In this document: positions 28,315 to 36,315 of the stretch, one piece after another
Layout: the number at the start of each line of letters is the position of its first letter
Position numbering within the stretch: position 1 is the first letter of the stretch
NCBI RefSeq assembly: GCF_005771425.1
Contig: NZ_VBTZ01000012.1
Span: 1-64,000, forward strand
Source of the DNA: Methylocystis sp. B8
GTDB taxonomy: Bacteria; Pseudomonadota; Alphaproteobacteria; Rhizobiales; Beijerinckiaceae
DNA length: 64,000 bases
Reading direction: 5' to 3'
Translations under genes and position numbers: made by a program
Notes under the pieces: model-generated
Seen by the model: only the letters and a program-made list of their open reading frames with translations
Told to the model about the DNA's origin: nothing
The model's database searches: none

Positions 28315-28343
28315 ATGTCCGATAATCTGCGCTTATCGGACAT
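28315..28343. promoter_or_regulatory. 29-bp palindrome, possible recombination core or operator
   Basis: ATGTCCGATAA, seven bases (TCTGCGC), TTATCGGACAT: perfect 11-bp arms. The layout, with arms ending ATAA and starting TTAT around a 6-8 bp centre, is that of Xer/dif-type recombination cores. It lies between the divergent DUF1403 and recombinase genes, 31 bp before the latter. It could instead be a repressor operator. Confidence 0.6.
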
Positions 28344-28373
28344 GATTCGAAAGCCCAACAGCGCCGCGCGAAA

Positions 28374-29576
28374 GTGACCGAAAACACCCTCCGCCAGCCT
28401 GCCGAGGCGTCGGATTTTTCACGCCCGAAACGACGCCAGACCTCAAACAGGACGCCAAACGACACCGCGATGGCCAAAATCGACGACGAACTGGAAGACG
28501 GCGGCGCGTCGCTGATTGAGCGAGCCTCAGCGCCCCATCTCGCCGCGCTTTCGGAAAAGGCGCGCGATTACGCCCGCAACGCCCGCTCAGACAACACAAA
28601 GCGCGCCTATGACGCCGATTGGCGGCAGTTTGCCGCCTGGCTGCGCCGGCAGGGGCTCGATCCCCTGCCCCCGGCTCCGCAGACCGTCGGCCTTTACCTC
28701 GCCGCGTGTGTGGACGGCGAGCGCGGTCTTGCGCCGGTTTCGGTCGCTACTTTGGAGCGGCGGCTCGCCGGCATTTGTTGGCATTACCGGCAGCGCGGCG
28801 AGCCGCTCGACACGTCCGACCGGCATATCGCGACGGTGCTCGCCGGCATTCGCCGCCGCCATGGCCGGCCACCGGCGCAGAAGGAGGCGATCTTCGCCGA
28901 TGAGCTCCTCGCCATGTTGGCGACGCTCGATATGGATCTGCGCGGGCTGCGCGACCGCGCCATTCTGGCGATCGGCTTCGCCGGCGGTCTGCGCCGCTCG
29001 GAGATCGTCGGGCTCGATTGCGGCCCCGATCAGACCGACGACGGAACCGGCTGGGTCGAGATTTACCCTCCGGCCGCCGATGTTTCGAGCAGCGGCAAAA
29101 GCACTGGCGCGGATATATCCAGCGCCAGCAACAATGACGGCGGCGTGGTGCTACAGATTTTGGGCAAGACCGGCTGGCGCGAGGTTGAAATCGGCCGCGG
29201 CTCCCGCCCCGAAACCTGCCCCGTCGCTCTGCTCGAGACCTGGATGCGGCTCGGCCGCATCCATCAGGGGCCTCTATTCCGGCCGATTGCGCGCAAGAAT
29301 GGCGGCGTTTCCGCCGAGCGGCTGACCGATAAACATGTCGCGCGTTTGGTGCAGAAAACCGCCCTCGCCGCCGGCATTCGCGGCGATCTGACCGAAGGCG
29401 AACGACATCTGGCCTTCTCTGGCCATTCGCTGCGCGCCGGCCTCGCCTCCTCGGCGCAGATCGAGGAGGCGCATGTGCAAAAACACCTCGGCCACGCCAG
29501 CCCCGAAATGACCCGGCGCTACCAGAGGAAACGCGACCGTTTCAGGGTCAATCTGACCAAGGCGGCAGGCCTTTAG
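28374..29576 (+). CDS. Tyrosine recombinase / integrase
   Basis: 400 residues. The N-terminal core-binding SAM-like domain (about 75-165; TKRAYDADWRQFAAWLRRQG) is followed by the catalytic domain with Arg (FAGGLRRSEIVGL), H-x-x-R (FSGHSLRAGLAS), the second His (KHLGHAS) and nucleophile Tyr (MTRRYQRKRD). All key residues are present. It may resolve plasmid multimers or integrate and excise the replicon. GTG at 28374 is the longest start; ATG at 28470 is possible. Divergent from DUF1403-scpB with the palindrome between them. Confidence 0.9.
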   Translation: MTENTLRQPAEASDFSRPKRRQTSNRTPNDTAMAKIDDELEDGGASLIERASAPHLAALSEKARDYARNARSDNTKRAYDADWRQFAAWLRRQGLDPLPPAPQTVGLYLAACVDGERGLAPVSVATLERRLAGICWHYRQRGEPLDTSDRHIATVLAGIRRRHGRPPAQKEAIFADELLAMLATLDMDLRGLRDRAILAIGFAGGLRRSEIVGLDCGPDQTDDGTGWVEIYPPAADVSSSGKSTGADISSASNNDGGVVLQILGKTGWREVEIGRGSRPETCPVALLETWMRLGRIHQGPLFRPIARKNGGVSAERLTDKHVARLVQKTALAAGIRGDLTEGERHLAFSGHSLRAGLASSAQIEEAHVQKHLGHASPEMTRRYQRKRDRFRVNLTKAAGL

Positions 29577-29579
29577 GAG

Positions 29580-29908
29580 CTAGCTCGTCTCGATCAAGGC
29601 TTCGCCGCGTTCCAAGGCCTCGATCATTCGTGGCAGCACAGCTTCAAACCAAACCAGCAATTCGCGCCGCCGCGTGTTGGGCCGTCTGATCCAAACAATT
29701 TGTGGTCCGGCGTTCGTCATCACCTTGCGTTGCGCGAAGTCCTCGTCCTTGGAGACGATCACCGCTCCAACGCTGACCGCATAGGCCTAAATCGCTTGGT
29801 CTTGGGCGTCGCCCAGGCCGACGTCGAAGACATGTCCGGCCTCATGTCCAGCCGCGACAAGCCATCGGGCGAGCGCGGCGGCAATTGCGCATCGACAAGA
29901 AATCGCAT
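29580..29908 (-). pseudogene. DUF5615 PIN-like toxin, frameshift plus amber
   Basis: MRFLVDAQLPP begins the PIN-like fold. One base later the frame shifts, then reads LARWLVAAGHEAGHVFDVGL and QDQAI followed by a TAG where Trp is expected, and ends intact (AYAVSVGAVIVSKDEDFAQR). Its ATG overlaps the antitoxin stop (TAATG). DUF5615 proteins are presumed RNase toxins paired with DUF433. Two independent lesions suggest a dead toxin with a surviving antitoxin. Confidence 0.75.
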
Positions 29909-30132
29909 TATGCGACATGCAAGATCGGATGGTCGCTCTGACGCGCGGCGAATTCCAGGACAGCGGCGATGTCCGCCGCTTCTAGCAGCGGAGAGTCCGC
30001 GAGAATCTCGTCGTGCGAGGCGCCCGCCGCCAGTAGGTCGAGCACGTCCTTGACGCGGATGCGCAAGCCTCGAATGCAGGGGCACCCGCCGCACTGCTGC
30101 GGGTCGACCGCGATGCGATGAAGTTCACTCAC
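29908..30132 (-). CDS. DUF433 antitoxin
   Basis: 74 residues from GTG at 30132 (AAGGGGCGC upstream). It has the DUF433 pattern CIRGLRIRVKDVLDLLAAG, SHDEILADSPLLEAADIAAV and LEFAARQ, a helix-turn-helix antitoxin that pairs with DUF5615 PIN-like toxins. The frame from 30228 has an implausible extra head. The partner toxin at 29580-29908 is broken. Confidence 0.75.
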   Translation of the reverse strand: MSELHRIAVDPQQCGGCPCIRGLRIRVKDVLDLLAAGASHDEILADSPLLEAADIAAVLEFAARQSDHPILHVA

Positions 30133-30301
30133 GCCTGCGCCCCTTGTTGCGCCGCTTGGCGCTCTAACGCTATTTGCCTCGAATATAGCCGAAATTCCGC
30201 GGTTTGCGATTGGATCGCAATCAACCATAGGCGGCGGCGGTCAGCGCCTGCGGGGCGATGTTGCCCGCCCGGATTAGGCCGCCGGGATTTAATCCCCTCG
30301 C

Positions 30302-30721
30302 CTATCGCAGCTCTGCGACCAGCTCCGGATGTCGATCGAGGAGCGCCATCAACTGAATCGTGGGTCCGCTCGGCTCCACCAACCCGCGTTCATATTTGTC
30401 AAAGGCGCTTTCCCCGACTTTGAACAGGGTCCCCGCCTCCCGCTGCGACAACCGCAGCTTGGCGCGCAGACGCCGGATGGTCGCCGGCGAGGGAACGCCG
30501 TCCACCTTCTCCTTGAGAGCACGCAAGGCCTCGTCCACGACGGCCATGTCCTCGCCGACGTGAACGCCGTCGCCTTCACCCTTGGGATAATAGCCCGGCA
30601 GATCGACGCTGACGCTTTCGCCCTTATAGGCCACCCTGAATGACCGAACGCCGCGTGTCAGCGTCTCTCCCGTTTCGGGAGATATCATCGTTTCGGGAAG
30701 CGGCTCTTCTTTCCTCGCCAT
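30302..30721 (-). CDS. mqsA: MqsA-type antitoxin
   Basis: 139 residues. The C-terminal Xre-type helix-turn-helix (RRLRAKLRLSQREAGTLFKV, FDKYERGLVEPSGPTIQLM) and the end LLDRHPELVAELR match E. coli MqsA. The N-terminal part, however, lacks the CxxC zinc ligands and has a different short beta-rich domain. It should bind and neutralise MqsR and repress the operon. Starts 4 bp after mqsR ends; the toxin-first order is typical of mqsRA. Confidence 0.85.
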   Translation of the reverse strand: MARKEEPLPETMISPETGETLTRGVRSFRVAYKGESVSVDLPGYYPKGEGDGVHVGEDMAVVDEALRALKEKVDGVPSPATIRRLRAKLRLSQREAGTLFKVGESAFDKYERGLVEPSGPTIQLMALLDRHPELVAELR

Positions 30722-30724
30722 GGC

Positions 30725-31030
30725 TCATTTTTCCTTGAATGAGACGACCGTGAACTCGGTCAGCACATCCGCCTGAAATTTCACGTAAAGTAGCAGTCCA
30801 CGCATCGGCACGTGATAGACGTCCTGCCAGAGCCGATGATCCGCGTAGGTTGTCATCGACTTGACGAACATGCGCCGTTCGACGCTGTGGATCGTCTCGA
30901 TGATCCCGCCACGATCGAAACCGAGCGCAGCGGCGTCGCGCAGCGCCGACGTTGTAATGGCGAGCCTATCGACTGATCCGATCGCCAACTTGATGGCTTC
31001 GAGATCATAGGTCGGTCGCCGCTTCTCCAT
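30725..31030 (-). CDS. mqsR: MqsR mRNA interferase toxin
   Basis: 101 residues from ATG 31030 (MEKRRPTYDL, aligned with MEKRTPHTRL of E. coli MqsR). Conserved blocks: FVKSMTTYADHRLWQDVYHV and the end FTVVSFKEK. MqsR is a RelE-like ribonuclease cutting mRNA at GCU. Residues near K-S-M-T-T-Y and the final K-E-K carry the active-site region and are intact. A longer start at 31048 exists. Placed next to repC, it probably stabilises the plasmid. Confidence 0.87.
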   Translation of the reverse strand: MEKRRPTYDLEAIKLAIGSVDRLAITTSALRDAAALGFDRGGIIETIHSVERRMFVKSMTTYADHRLWQDVYHVPMRGLLLYVKFQADVLTEFTVVSFKEK

Positions 31031-31084
31031 CAGCTCAAATGCCACCATTAAGGTGGCGTTTCAAGGCCCATGGCTAGCGCAAAA

Positions 31085-32455
31085 TCACCCTGCGCTCTTC
31101 CGCTCGCGCACCGCTTTCGCCGCCTTTCCGCGCAACAGCGCCATCAGCACCGGCCCAAGCGAGAATTCGCCTGCCTTCGCTTTCGCCGTCAGCACCCGCA
31201 AATAGCCGCCGGCGGATTTGATTTCCTCGCCCCGCTGCAGGATCGCAGCGATAACGATCGAGGCGTCATGTTCGCCCAGAACGTCGAGCGCCTGTTTCCA
31301 AGCGTCAGGCGAGACGCCAAGCGCCGAGCGCACAATCGCAGCTGCATCAATGAGATCGCGCCAGCAGGAAATCTCGCCCCTCTTGCCGTAATCGGTAATG
31401 TCGGGACAGGCTTGCAGCACCATGCCGAGCGGATAGGTTAGCGGCGGTGACGTTTTCCGTTCGCCGATTCCAGAATTGGGGGCCTCAGTTCCGAGAGCCC
31501 CTCCCCTGTCAGCACTCGCCTCTTCCGGCATTGGCCCGGACGTTTCGGCCCTGCCTTTTTGGAGGCTAGGTTCAAGATCAGAAATGTTTGTGATTTGATT
31601 CTGTATATGGCGCTCAGTTTGAGACTCATTGGCGCTACTTTTTTGGCCTTTTACGTGTGTTTCCAGCAGTTTCTCGATCTCGGTCGCGAAAGCCGCCAAT
31701 TCGCCTGCCAAAGCGTCGAGGTCGACCCTCCCAAGGCTGCGCGCATAGCGCCCTGCGAGAGCCTGGCAGCGCCCGTAGAGGCCTTCCCAGTCGCGAATCT
31801 CCTGCCCGTCGATCGAGAACGGCGCGAAGCGAACGCCCTCCTCCATGCCGGTCTCGATCATCTTGACAATGTCGCGCCGCACGATGGTGATCTTCTCGCG
31901 CAATAGTGCGATGGCGCGGGCCTCGGCGCGGACTTCCTCGGCGAGATTTTCGATCTCGGCCGCGCGCGCGATTAAAGGCGTCAGATCGAAGCCGAAGGCT
32001 TCCGCAATCTCGCCGCCCTGCCCTCTCCTGGCGAAGCGTTTGCCGTTCGGCGAGTCGCGCCGGATGATCAGCCCCGCCTCGACGAGCGAAGCGAGATGAC
32101 GGCGCAACGTCGCCGGCGCCATGCCATGAGCGCGGATCAAGAGTTCCCTATTCGACGGAAAAACCACGATCCCGGGAGCCGGTGAATCGCCCTGCCCCTC
32201 CCCGGCTTCGATCTCTGGAAGCGTTAGCGCCGTTTCCTGATGGAAACTAAGCAAGGCATGCAAGACCGACAGCGCCCGGTCGGTGACGCCGAGCGGCCCT
32301 TTGGCTTCCGTGAGCGCGCGAAACAGCCGCCATTTATGGACGACGGTCTCGGACGCGTCGGGTCTTGCCGCGAAATCTCTCGTCGCCGCCTGCGCCGCCA
32401 CCATGGCGAGCGACAACGGCCGCCGCCCAAAGGGCGTCGTTGGATATGAGCGCAT
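31085..32455 (-). CDS. repC: RepC replication initiator
   Basis: 456 residues. N-terminal half has the RepC winged-helix region (VFPSNRELLIRAHGMAPATL, RRHLASLVEAGLIIRRDSPN, GKRFARRG). A linker of low conservation (about 280-340) is followed by a C-terminal block (GVSPDAWKQALDVLGEHDAS, AGGYLRVLTAKAKAGEFSLG). RepC is the initiator of repABC plasmids, with the origin usually inside its own gene. RBS AAAGGA before the ATG. Separated from repB by 188 bp holding a counter-transcribed RNA. Confidence 0.93.
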   Translation of the reverse strand: MRSYPTTPFGRRPLSLAMVAAQAATRDFAARPDASETVVHKWRLFRALTEAKGPLGVTDRALSVLHALLSFHQETALTLPEIEAGEGQGDSPAPGIVVFPSNRELLIRAHGMAPATLRRHLASLVEAGLIIRRDSPNGKRFARRGQGGEIAEAFGFDLTPLIARAAEIENLAEEVRAEARAIALLREKITIVRRDIVKMIETGMEEGVRFAPFSIDGQEIRDWEGLYGRCQALAGRYARSLGRVDLDALAGELAAFATEIEKLLETHVKGQKSSANESQTERHIQNQITNISDLEPSLQKGRAETSGPMPEEASADRGGALGTEAPNSGIGERKTSPPLTYPLGMVLQACPDITDYGKRGEISCWRDLIDAAAIVRSALGVSPDAWKQALDVLGEHDASIVIAAILQRGEEIKSAGGYLRVLTAKAKAGEFSLGPVLMALLRGKAAKAVRERKSAG

Positions 32456-32545
32456 GGTCCTTTGCCTCGTTCAGGCAAAAGAAATCTGCTCGCCGAAACG
32501 GCGCCGACTCTTGACAGCGATTCGCGGAAGTGTGATTCTCTCAGT

Positions 32546-32600
32546 TGCTACACATCGAGAAGGGCTTCCGGACGGAAACGTTTCGGGGGCCTTTTTCTTT
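32546..32600 (+). ncRNA. Putative counter-transcribed RNA (incompatibility RNA) of repABC
   Basis: In the repB-repC gap, opposite to the operon, TTGACA (32511-32516) is followed after 17 bp by GATTCT as a weak -10. A GC-rich hairpin, roughly GGGCTTCCGGA pairing with TTTCGGGGGCC, then TTTTT ends near 32600. RepABC plasmids encode an antisense RNA here that blocks repC translation. Boundaries are estimates. Confidence 0.65.
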
Positions 32601-32643
32601 CGCTAGTTCCTTCTCTTTCCAGTTTTTCCTACGCAACGATCCG

Positions 32644-33627
32644 CTACGCACTACGTGTGCGGAATTCTTCATAAAGGTCGCTTAGACGCTCGACGACAAA
32701 CGCACCAAAATCAGGTTCAACTTTCTCGTCGAAGCGCAATACGGTCGCCTTGGGATCGCGGCTAATTCGCGCCAGAGCCGCACCATCCGGCCGCTTCCAA
32801 ACCTCATCGCGCACGATCTTTGACGCCTTTTCCATAGCCGCCGCAAACGCCTTCAGAAATCGGGCGTCGGTGTCCGCCGGCAAATTTGTGTCGGAAAGGA
32901 CATTCTCGACTCGAACAAGCGTCTTCCGCGCACGCAAAAGCTCGGCGAACTGCAACCAACGCCGCCGGCCCGCCTTCGGCGCCGGCCCGATCGCGCGAAC
33001 TATTGACTCAGGCAGCGCACGCGCGACCGTGATCAACTTCGAAAGCTCAGTTTTATCAGTCGAGAGCGCGGCCATAATGACGCTGCGGTCATGCCCGCTG
33101 TCTTCAAGGGATTTTGCGAAAATGGCCCGCTCGATGAAGGATAGATCTCGCCTCGCGGAATTTTCGATGCCTTGAGCAACGATCAGCTGTCGATCATCGA
33201 GATTGCGCACGACAGCTTTGATCTTGATCCCGAGGTCTTGCGCTGCCTTTAAACGCCGATGCCCGTATGCAGCTTGATAGGCACCGCTGCGGATTGGGTG
33301 CGGCCTCACAAGAATCGGCACTTCTTGGCCGTGAGAGCGCAGCGACTCCTTGAGCGTCTGAAATTCTGGATCGTCAGTACCCGAAAATCTGTCTCTAATG
33401 AAAGAAACGTCGACGCATTCGGGATCCAGTTCGATCACCGCCGCGCCAGTCGCGAGCGCCTCTTGAAGAGTGCGAGACTCTTCGGCCATACGATCCAGCG
33501 TTAGGCTCATTGTCCTCACCGGCCCTGCGAGAACCCTGTCTTTGCTTTGCGCGCTAGGGCGATCAGATGAGTTGGCCGCGGCCAACTTGCCCTCGAGTAG
33601 CGAGGTCAAAATGTTTCGTCGGGTCAT
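32644..33627 (-). CDS. repB: RepB partition protein (ParB family)
   Basis: 327 residues from ATG 33627, which overlaps the repA stop (ATGA). It has an N-terminal RepA-interaction segment (TRRNILTSLLEGK), a ParB domain (LRSHGQEVPILVRPHP, AAYGHRRLKAAQDLGIKIKA), the ENSARRDLSFIERAIFAK helix and a helix-turn-helix. RepB binds parS and loads onto DNA with RepA for segregation. One parS lies inside its own 5' end (33571-33586). Confidence 0.93.
   Translation of the reverse strand: MTRRNILTSLLEGKLAAANSSDRPSAQSKDRVLAGPVRTMSLTLDRMAEESRTLQEALATGAAVIELDPECVDVSFIRDRFSGTDDPEFQTLKESLRSHGQEVPILVRPHPIRSGAYQAAYGHRRLKAAQDLGIKIKAVVRNLDDRQLIVAQGIENSARRDLSFIERAIFAKSLEDSGHDRSVIMAALSTDKTELSKLITVARALPESIVRAIGPAPKAGRRRWLQFAELLRARKTLVRVENVLSDTNLPADTDARFLKAFAAAMEKASKIVRDEVWKRPDGAALARISRDPKATVLRFDEKVEPDFGAFVVERLSDLYEEFRTRSA
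33571..33586. promoter_or_regulatory. parS: parS centromere site 1
   Basis: GTTGGCCGCGGCCAAC, a perfect palindrome matching the repABC parS consensus GTTNNNNGCNNNNAAC, inside the 5' end of repB. Confidence 0.9.
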
Positions 33628-34835
33628 GGAACCCGTCCCCATGTTCGAAGAATCAGCCCGAGAATTTCGCTATTGACCGCTTCCAAAGACTCGATCGCGC
33701 GGTCATAGGTCGCGCGCCCTATCGCCCCGCGTTCGAGCTCGTATAGCGATTGCTTGGTGAGACCCGCGTCGGCAATGGCTGTCGACTTCCAGGCCGAAGC
33801 CGCGAGAACCTCTTCACCAAAAAGGTTACGGAGAAGAGCGACAACCTGCGACTGCGGCCCATCATGCGGCTCGTGTCGTGTGACCACATAGCGAATAAAG
33901 TCGTGACGTAGGTCGCCGCCGGCTTTTCGCACAACCGTCATTAAGTCGGAGGCCATCAGCAGGAATTGCGACATGGACGCCACGTCCACCATCTGCGGAT
34001 GAATCGTGATCAGAAGCGCCGTTGCCGCGCAGAGCGCACCAAGCGTCAAATAGCCCAGCTGAGGCGGGCAATCGACCACAACGATATCGTAATCCGCTTC
34101 AATCTCAGCGAGCGCGTTGCCTACCCTTTCGAAGAACATGCCGCCTGGCAGTCGCGAACTAAGAGCCAGCGCTCGCGGCGTTTCATGTTCGAACTCCATG
34201 AGCTCAAGATTGCCAGGAATTAGATCCAGTCCGTCAAAATAGGTCTTGCGAATGCAGTCCCGGACGGGACGACGGTCGTTTTCATACCGAATCGCCCCAA
34301 AAATCGTGTCGCCTTCCTTGAGGTCGAATTCCGGCTGCAAGCCAAGCATAGCCGACAGGGATGCCTGAGGGTCGAGATCGACCGCAAGCACTCGAAATCC
34401 CGACATCGCTAAATATTGGGCAAGATACAGACACGTCGTCGTTTTTGCTGAGCCACCCTTAAAATTGACGCAGGCTATGGTCTGCATTTTTTCGCCAGCG
34501 CGACGGTGGGGCAAAACGGACAGCGCTTCGCGTGGCTTCACCATCGCAATGTGCCTGCGCAGCTCATTAATTTGTGCGAGTGTATAGGATCGTCTCCCAG
34601 AGGCGCTTATTTCAGGCGCAGGCCCAATCCCGTCGAGAGAGAGCTGCCGGAGATATCCGTCCGATACATGCAAGAGTTTGGCGGCTTCCCCCGATGAAAA
34701 GGAGCGGAGTGATTTGTGACTGTCCGGAGGGAAAAGTCGGGAGCCGAGCGCCTGAAGCTGTTCGGACAACAGGCGAGCGTGCGCGGAAATTCGCGCATCT
34801 GATGTTGCCGTCGCCTCAATTGTCTGCGCGCCCAC
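33624..34835 (-). CDS. repA: RepA partition ATPase (ParA family)
   Basis: 403 residues. An N-terminal helix-turn-helix region (SSGEAAKLLHVSDGYLRQL) is followed by a ParA ATPase with the deviant Walker A FKGGSAKTTT, Walker A' VLAVDLDPQASL and Walker B IVVVDCPPQLG. RepA drives plasmid partition and represses the operon. Coupled to repB by ATGA. The first gene of repABC; the parS site at 34971 lies 135 bp upstream, where RepA/RepB can act on the promoter. Confidence 0.93.
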   Translation of the reverse strand: MGAQTIEATATSDARISAHARLLSEQLQALGSRLFPPDSHKSLRSFSSGEAAKLLHVSDGYLRQLSLDGIGPAPEISASGRRSYTLAQINELRRHIAMVKPREALSVLPHRRAGEKMQTIACVNFKGGSAKTTTCLYLAQYLAMSGFRVLAVDLDPQASLSAMLGLQPEFDLKEGDTIFGAIRYENDRRPVRDCIRKTYFDGLDLIPGNLELMEFEHETPRALALSSRLPGGMFFERVGNALAEIEADYDIVVVDCPPQLGYLTLGALCAATALLITIHPQMVDVASMSQFLLMASDLMTVVRKAGGDLRHDFIRYVVTRHEPHDGPQSQVVALLRNLFGEEVLAASAWKSTAIADAGLTKQSLYELERGAIGRATYDRAIESLEAVNSEILGLILRTWGRVP

Positions 34836-34970
34836 GATTTAATCCCGCGATACGATTTCAAGCACAAAATCGCTCTTCTTCCGTATCAGGAACACGATTC
34901 GGCATCTTGAGCAATGATTTTTGAGTAAACGAAGAGTTAACGGCGTGCTGTATGAGCCCCCGCGAATTAA

Positions 34971-34986
34971 GTTGGCCGCGGCCAAC
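34971..34986. promoter_or_regulatory. parS: parS centromere site 2
   Basis: GTTGGCCGCGGCCAAC, identical to site 1, in the 160-bp gap between repA and the DUF2493 gene, where the repABC promoter should lie. Confidence 0.9.
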
Positions 34987-34997
34987 CAGCCCCGCGA

Positions 34998-35933
34998 TTA
35001 CGCGCTGCCCTTATCGAATCGCCACGCCGGAATTCCCATCTTGCGGGCCTTGTCGCCGAGATTCTCGATGATGCCGGAACCGGGGAACACGATCACGCCG
35101 ATCGGCAATGTCTCAAGCATCACATCATTGCGCTTGAAGGGCGCGGCGTTCTTGTGACGGCTCCAGTCCGGTTTGAACGCGACCTGAGGAACCTTGCGAT
35201 TGTCCGCCCAGCAGGAGGCGATCCGTTCGGCACCCTTGGAGCCGCCGCCATGGAGAAGGACCATGTCGGGATGCTTCGCATGAACCTTGTCGAGAGCTTC
35301 CCATATCCGCCGATGATCGTTGCAGTCGGCTCCGCCGGCAAAAGCGATCCGTGGACCGCGCGGCAAGAGCACTTGCATCTCCGCCACTTTCTTTGCGTTG
35401 AGGAAATCCCGACTATCGATCATCGCAGCTGTCAGCGCACGGTGATTGACCTTTGAGCCTGAGCGCGGACGCCAAGCGGAACCTGTCTCGCTCGCATAGA
35501 GTTCAGCGAGATGGTCCCGGAAGAATTCAAAGGCGTTGCGGCGCTCGTTGAGCGTCAGCCCTTGCGCAATCAATCGCTCCAGTTCGACCGAGCGGACCTC
35601 CGAGCCGTCCTGTTCCGCCTGCGAGCGACGCTGCGCGGTTTCATTGTCGTCGAGCTCGCGATCGAGGCGCTCCGCCTTGCGATGGAAGAGGTTGACGAAG
35701 GACCAAAGCAGATCAGGCAGGTCGGCTTCAAGCCGCGTGTTGAGAAAGAGGCTTGAAAGCGATTCGACCGCAGATGCGAGCGCTATTGACGCAATGTCGG
35801 AGGAGGGCAGGGGACGCGGGTCAGGCTCTTCGTCAAAGGCCCGATAGCCGTGAAGCGCGAGTTCGTCGAGAAGATGCGAAGAGGGCGATGCATGAGGTGC
35901 GTCGTAGGGCAGGGGAATAATGTCAATATCCAT
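34998..35933 (-). CDS. DUF2493 (SLOG-fold) protein
   Basis: 311 residues from ATG 35933 (MDIDIIPLPYDAPHA); longer starts up to 36149 read through low-quality sequence. N-terminal helical half, then a C-terminal DUF2493 domain with IAFAGGADCNDHRRIWEALD, VLLHGGGSKGAERIASCWA and IGVIVFPGSGIIENLGDKAR. The GG motifs suggest nucleotide or nucleotide-derivative binding in the SLOG/Rossmann group. Very common on alphaproteobacterial plasmids next to repABC; function unknown. Confidence 0.82.
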   Translation of the reverse strand: MDIDIIPLPYDAPHASPSSHLLDELALHGYRAFDEEPDPRPLPSSDIASIALASAVESLSSLFLNTRLEADLPDLLWSFVNLFHRKAERLDRELDDNETAQRRSQAEQDGSEVRSVELERLIAQGLTLNERRNAFEFFRDHLAELYASETGSAWRPRSGSKVNHRALTAAMIDSRDFLNAKKVAEMQVLLPRGPRIAFAGGADCNDHRRIWEALDKVHAKHPDMVLLHGGGSKGAERIASCWADNRKVPQVAFKPDWSRHKNAAPFKRNDVMLETLPIGVIVFPGSGIIENLGDKARKMGIPAWRFDKGSA

Positions 35934-36315
35934 GGCAATTGCTCTTTCGCTTGTGCCGCGGCGATCGCGGTCTGACAGCGATCTCGAGCCACGGGCGGAT
36001 CGCGCCGCACCCGAAGGGCTGAAGCGCAGCGGAGGACGCTTCCCGACGACTTCTTTGGACCGCGCGAGGAATGCCCGGCGCTTGAGCGTCGGGCAGGGGG
36101 AAGAAGTCGGCGGGAAGCGTTGCGGCGAGCGAGCCGCTTGTGGCGTCATCGCTGCTCTCTCAGGCCGGCGCGCGGCCCTCTTGAAAGAGCGCGTGTCTGA
36201 GCGCGAAAGAAGCCTCGCTTCCCCAAGCGGTCGAATGGATAGGTCGATGCCATATCTCGATTACACGCGGCCGGCGCAACTCACGTAACGATTCATGCCG
36301 GGCACACGGACTGGC
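35934..36315. other. Intergenic stretch between DUF2493 and fic
   Basis: About 380 bp of GC-rich sequence. Frames on both strands lack RBS and conserved motifs. Holds presumably the DUF2493 promoter; no clear site seen. Confidence 0.5.

Noticed and set aside
27459-28325. 288-codon plus-strand ORF opposite DUF1403
   Set aside because: Ser/Arg-rich shadow frame caused by GC-rich codon use in DUF1403; the DUF1403 frame has family blocks.
32462-32674. 70-codon ORF in the repB-repC gap
   Set aside because: Overlaps the region expected for the antisense RNA; no RBS and no conserved peptide reported there.
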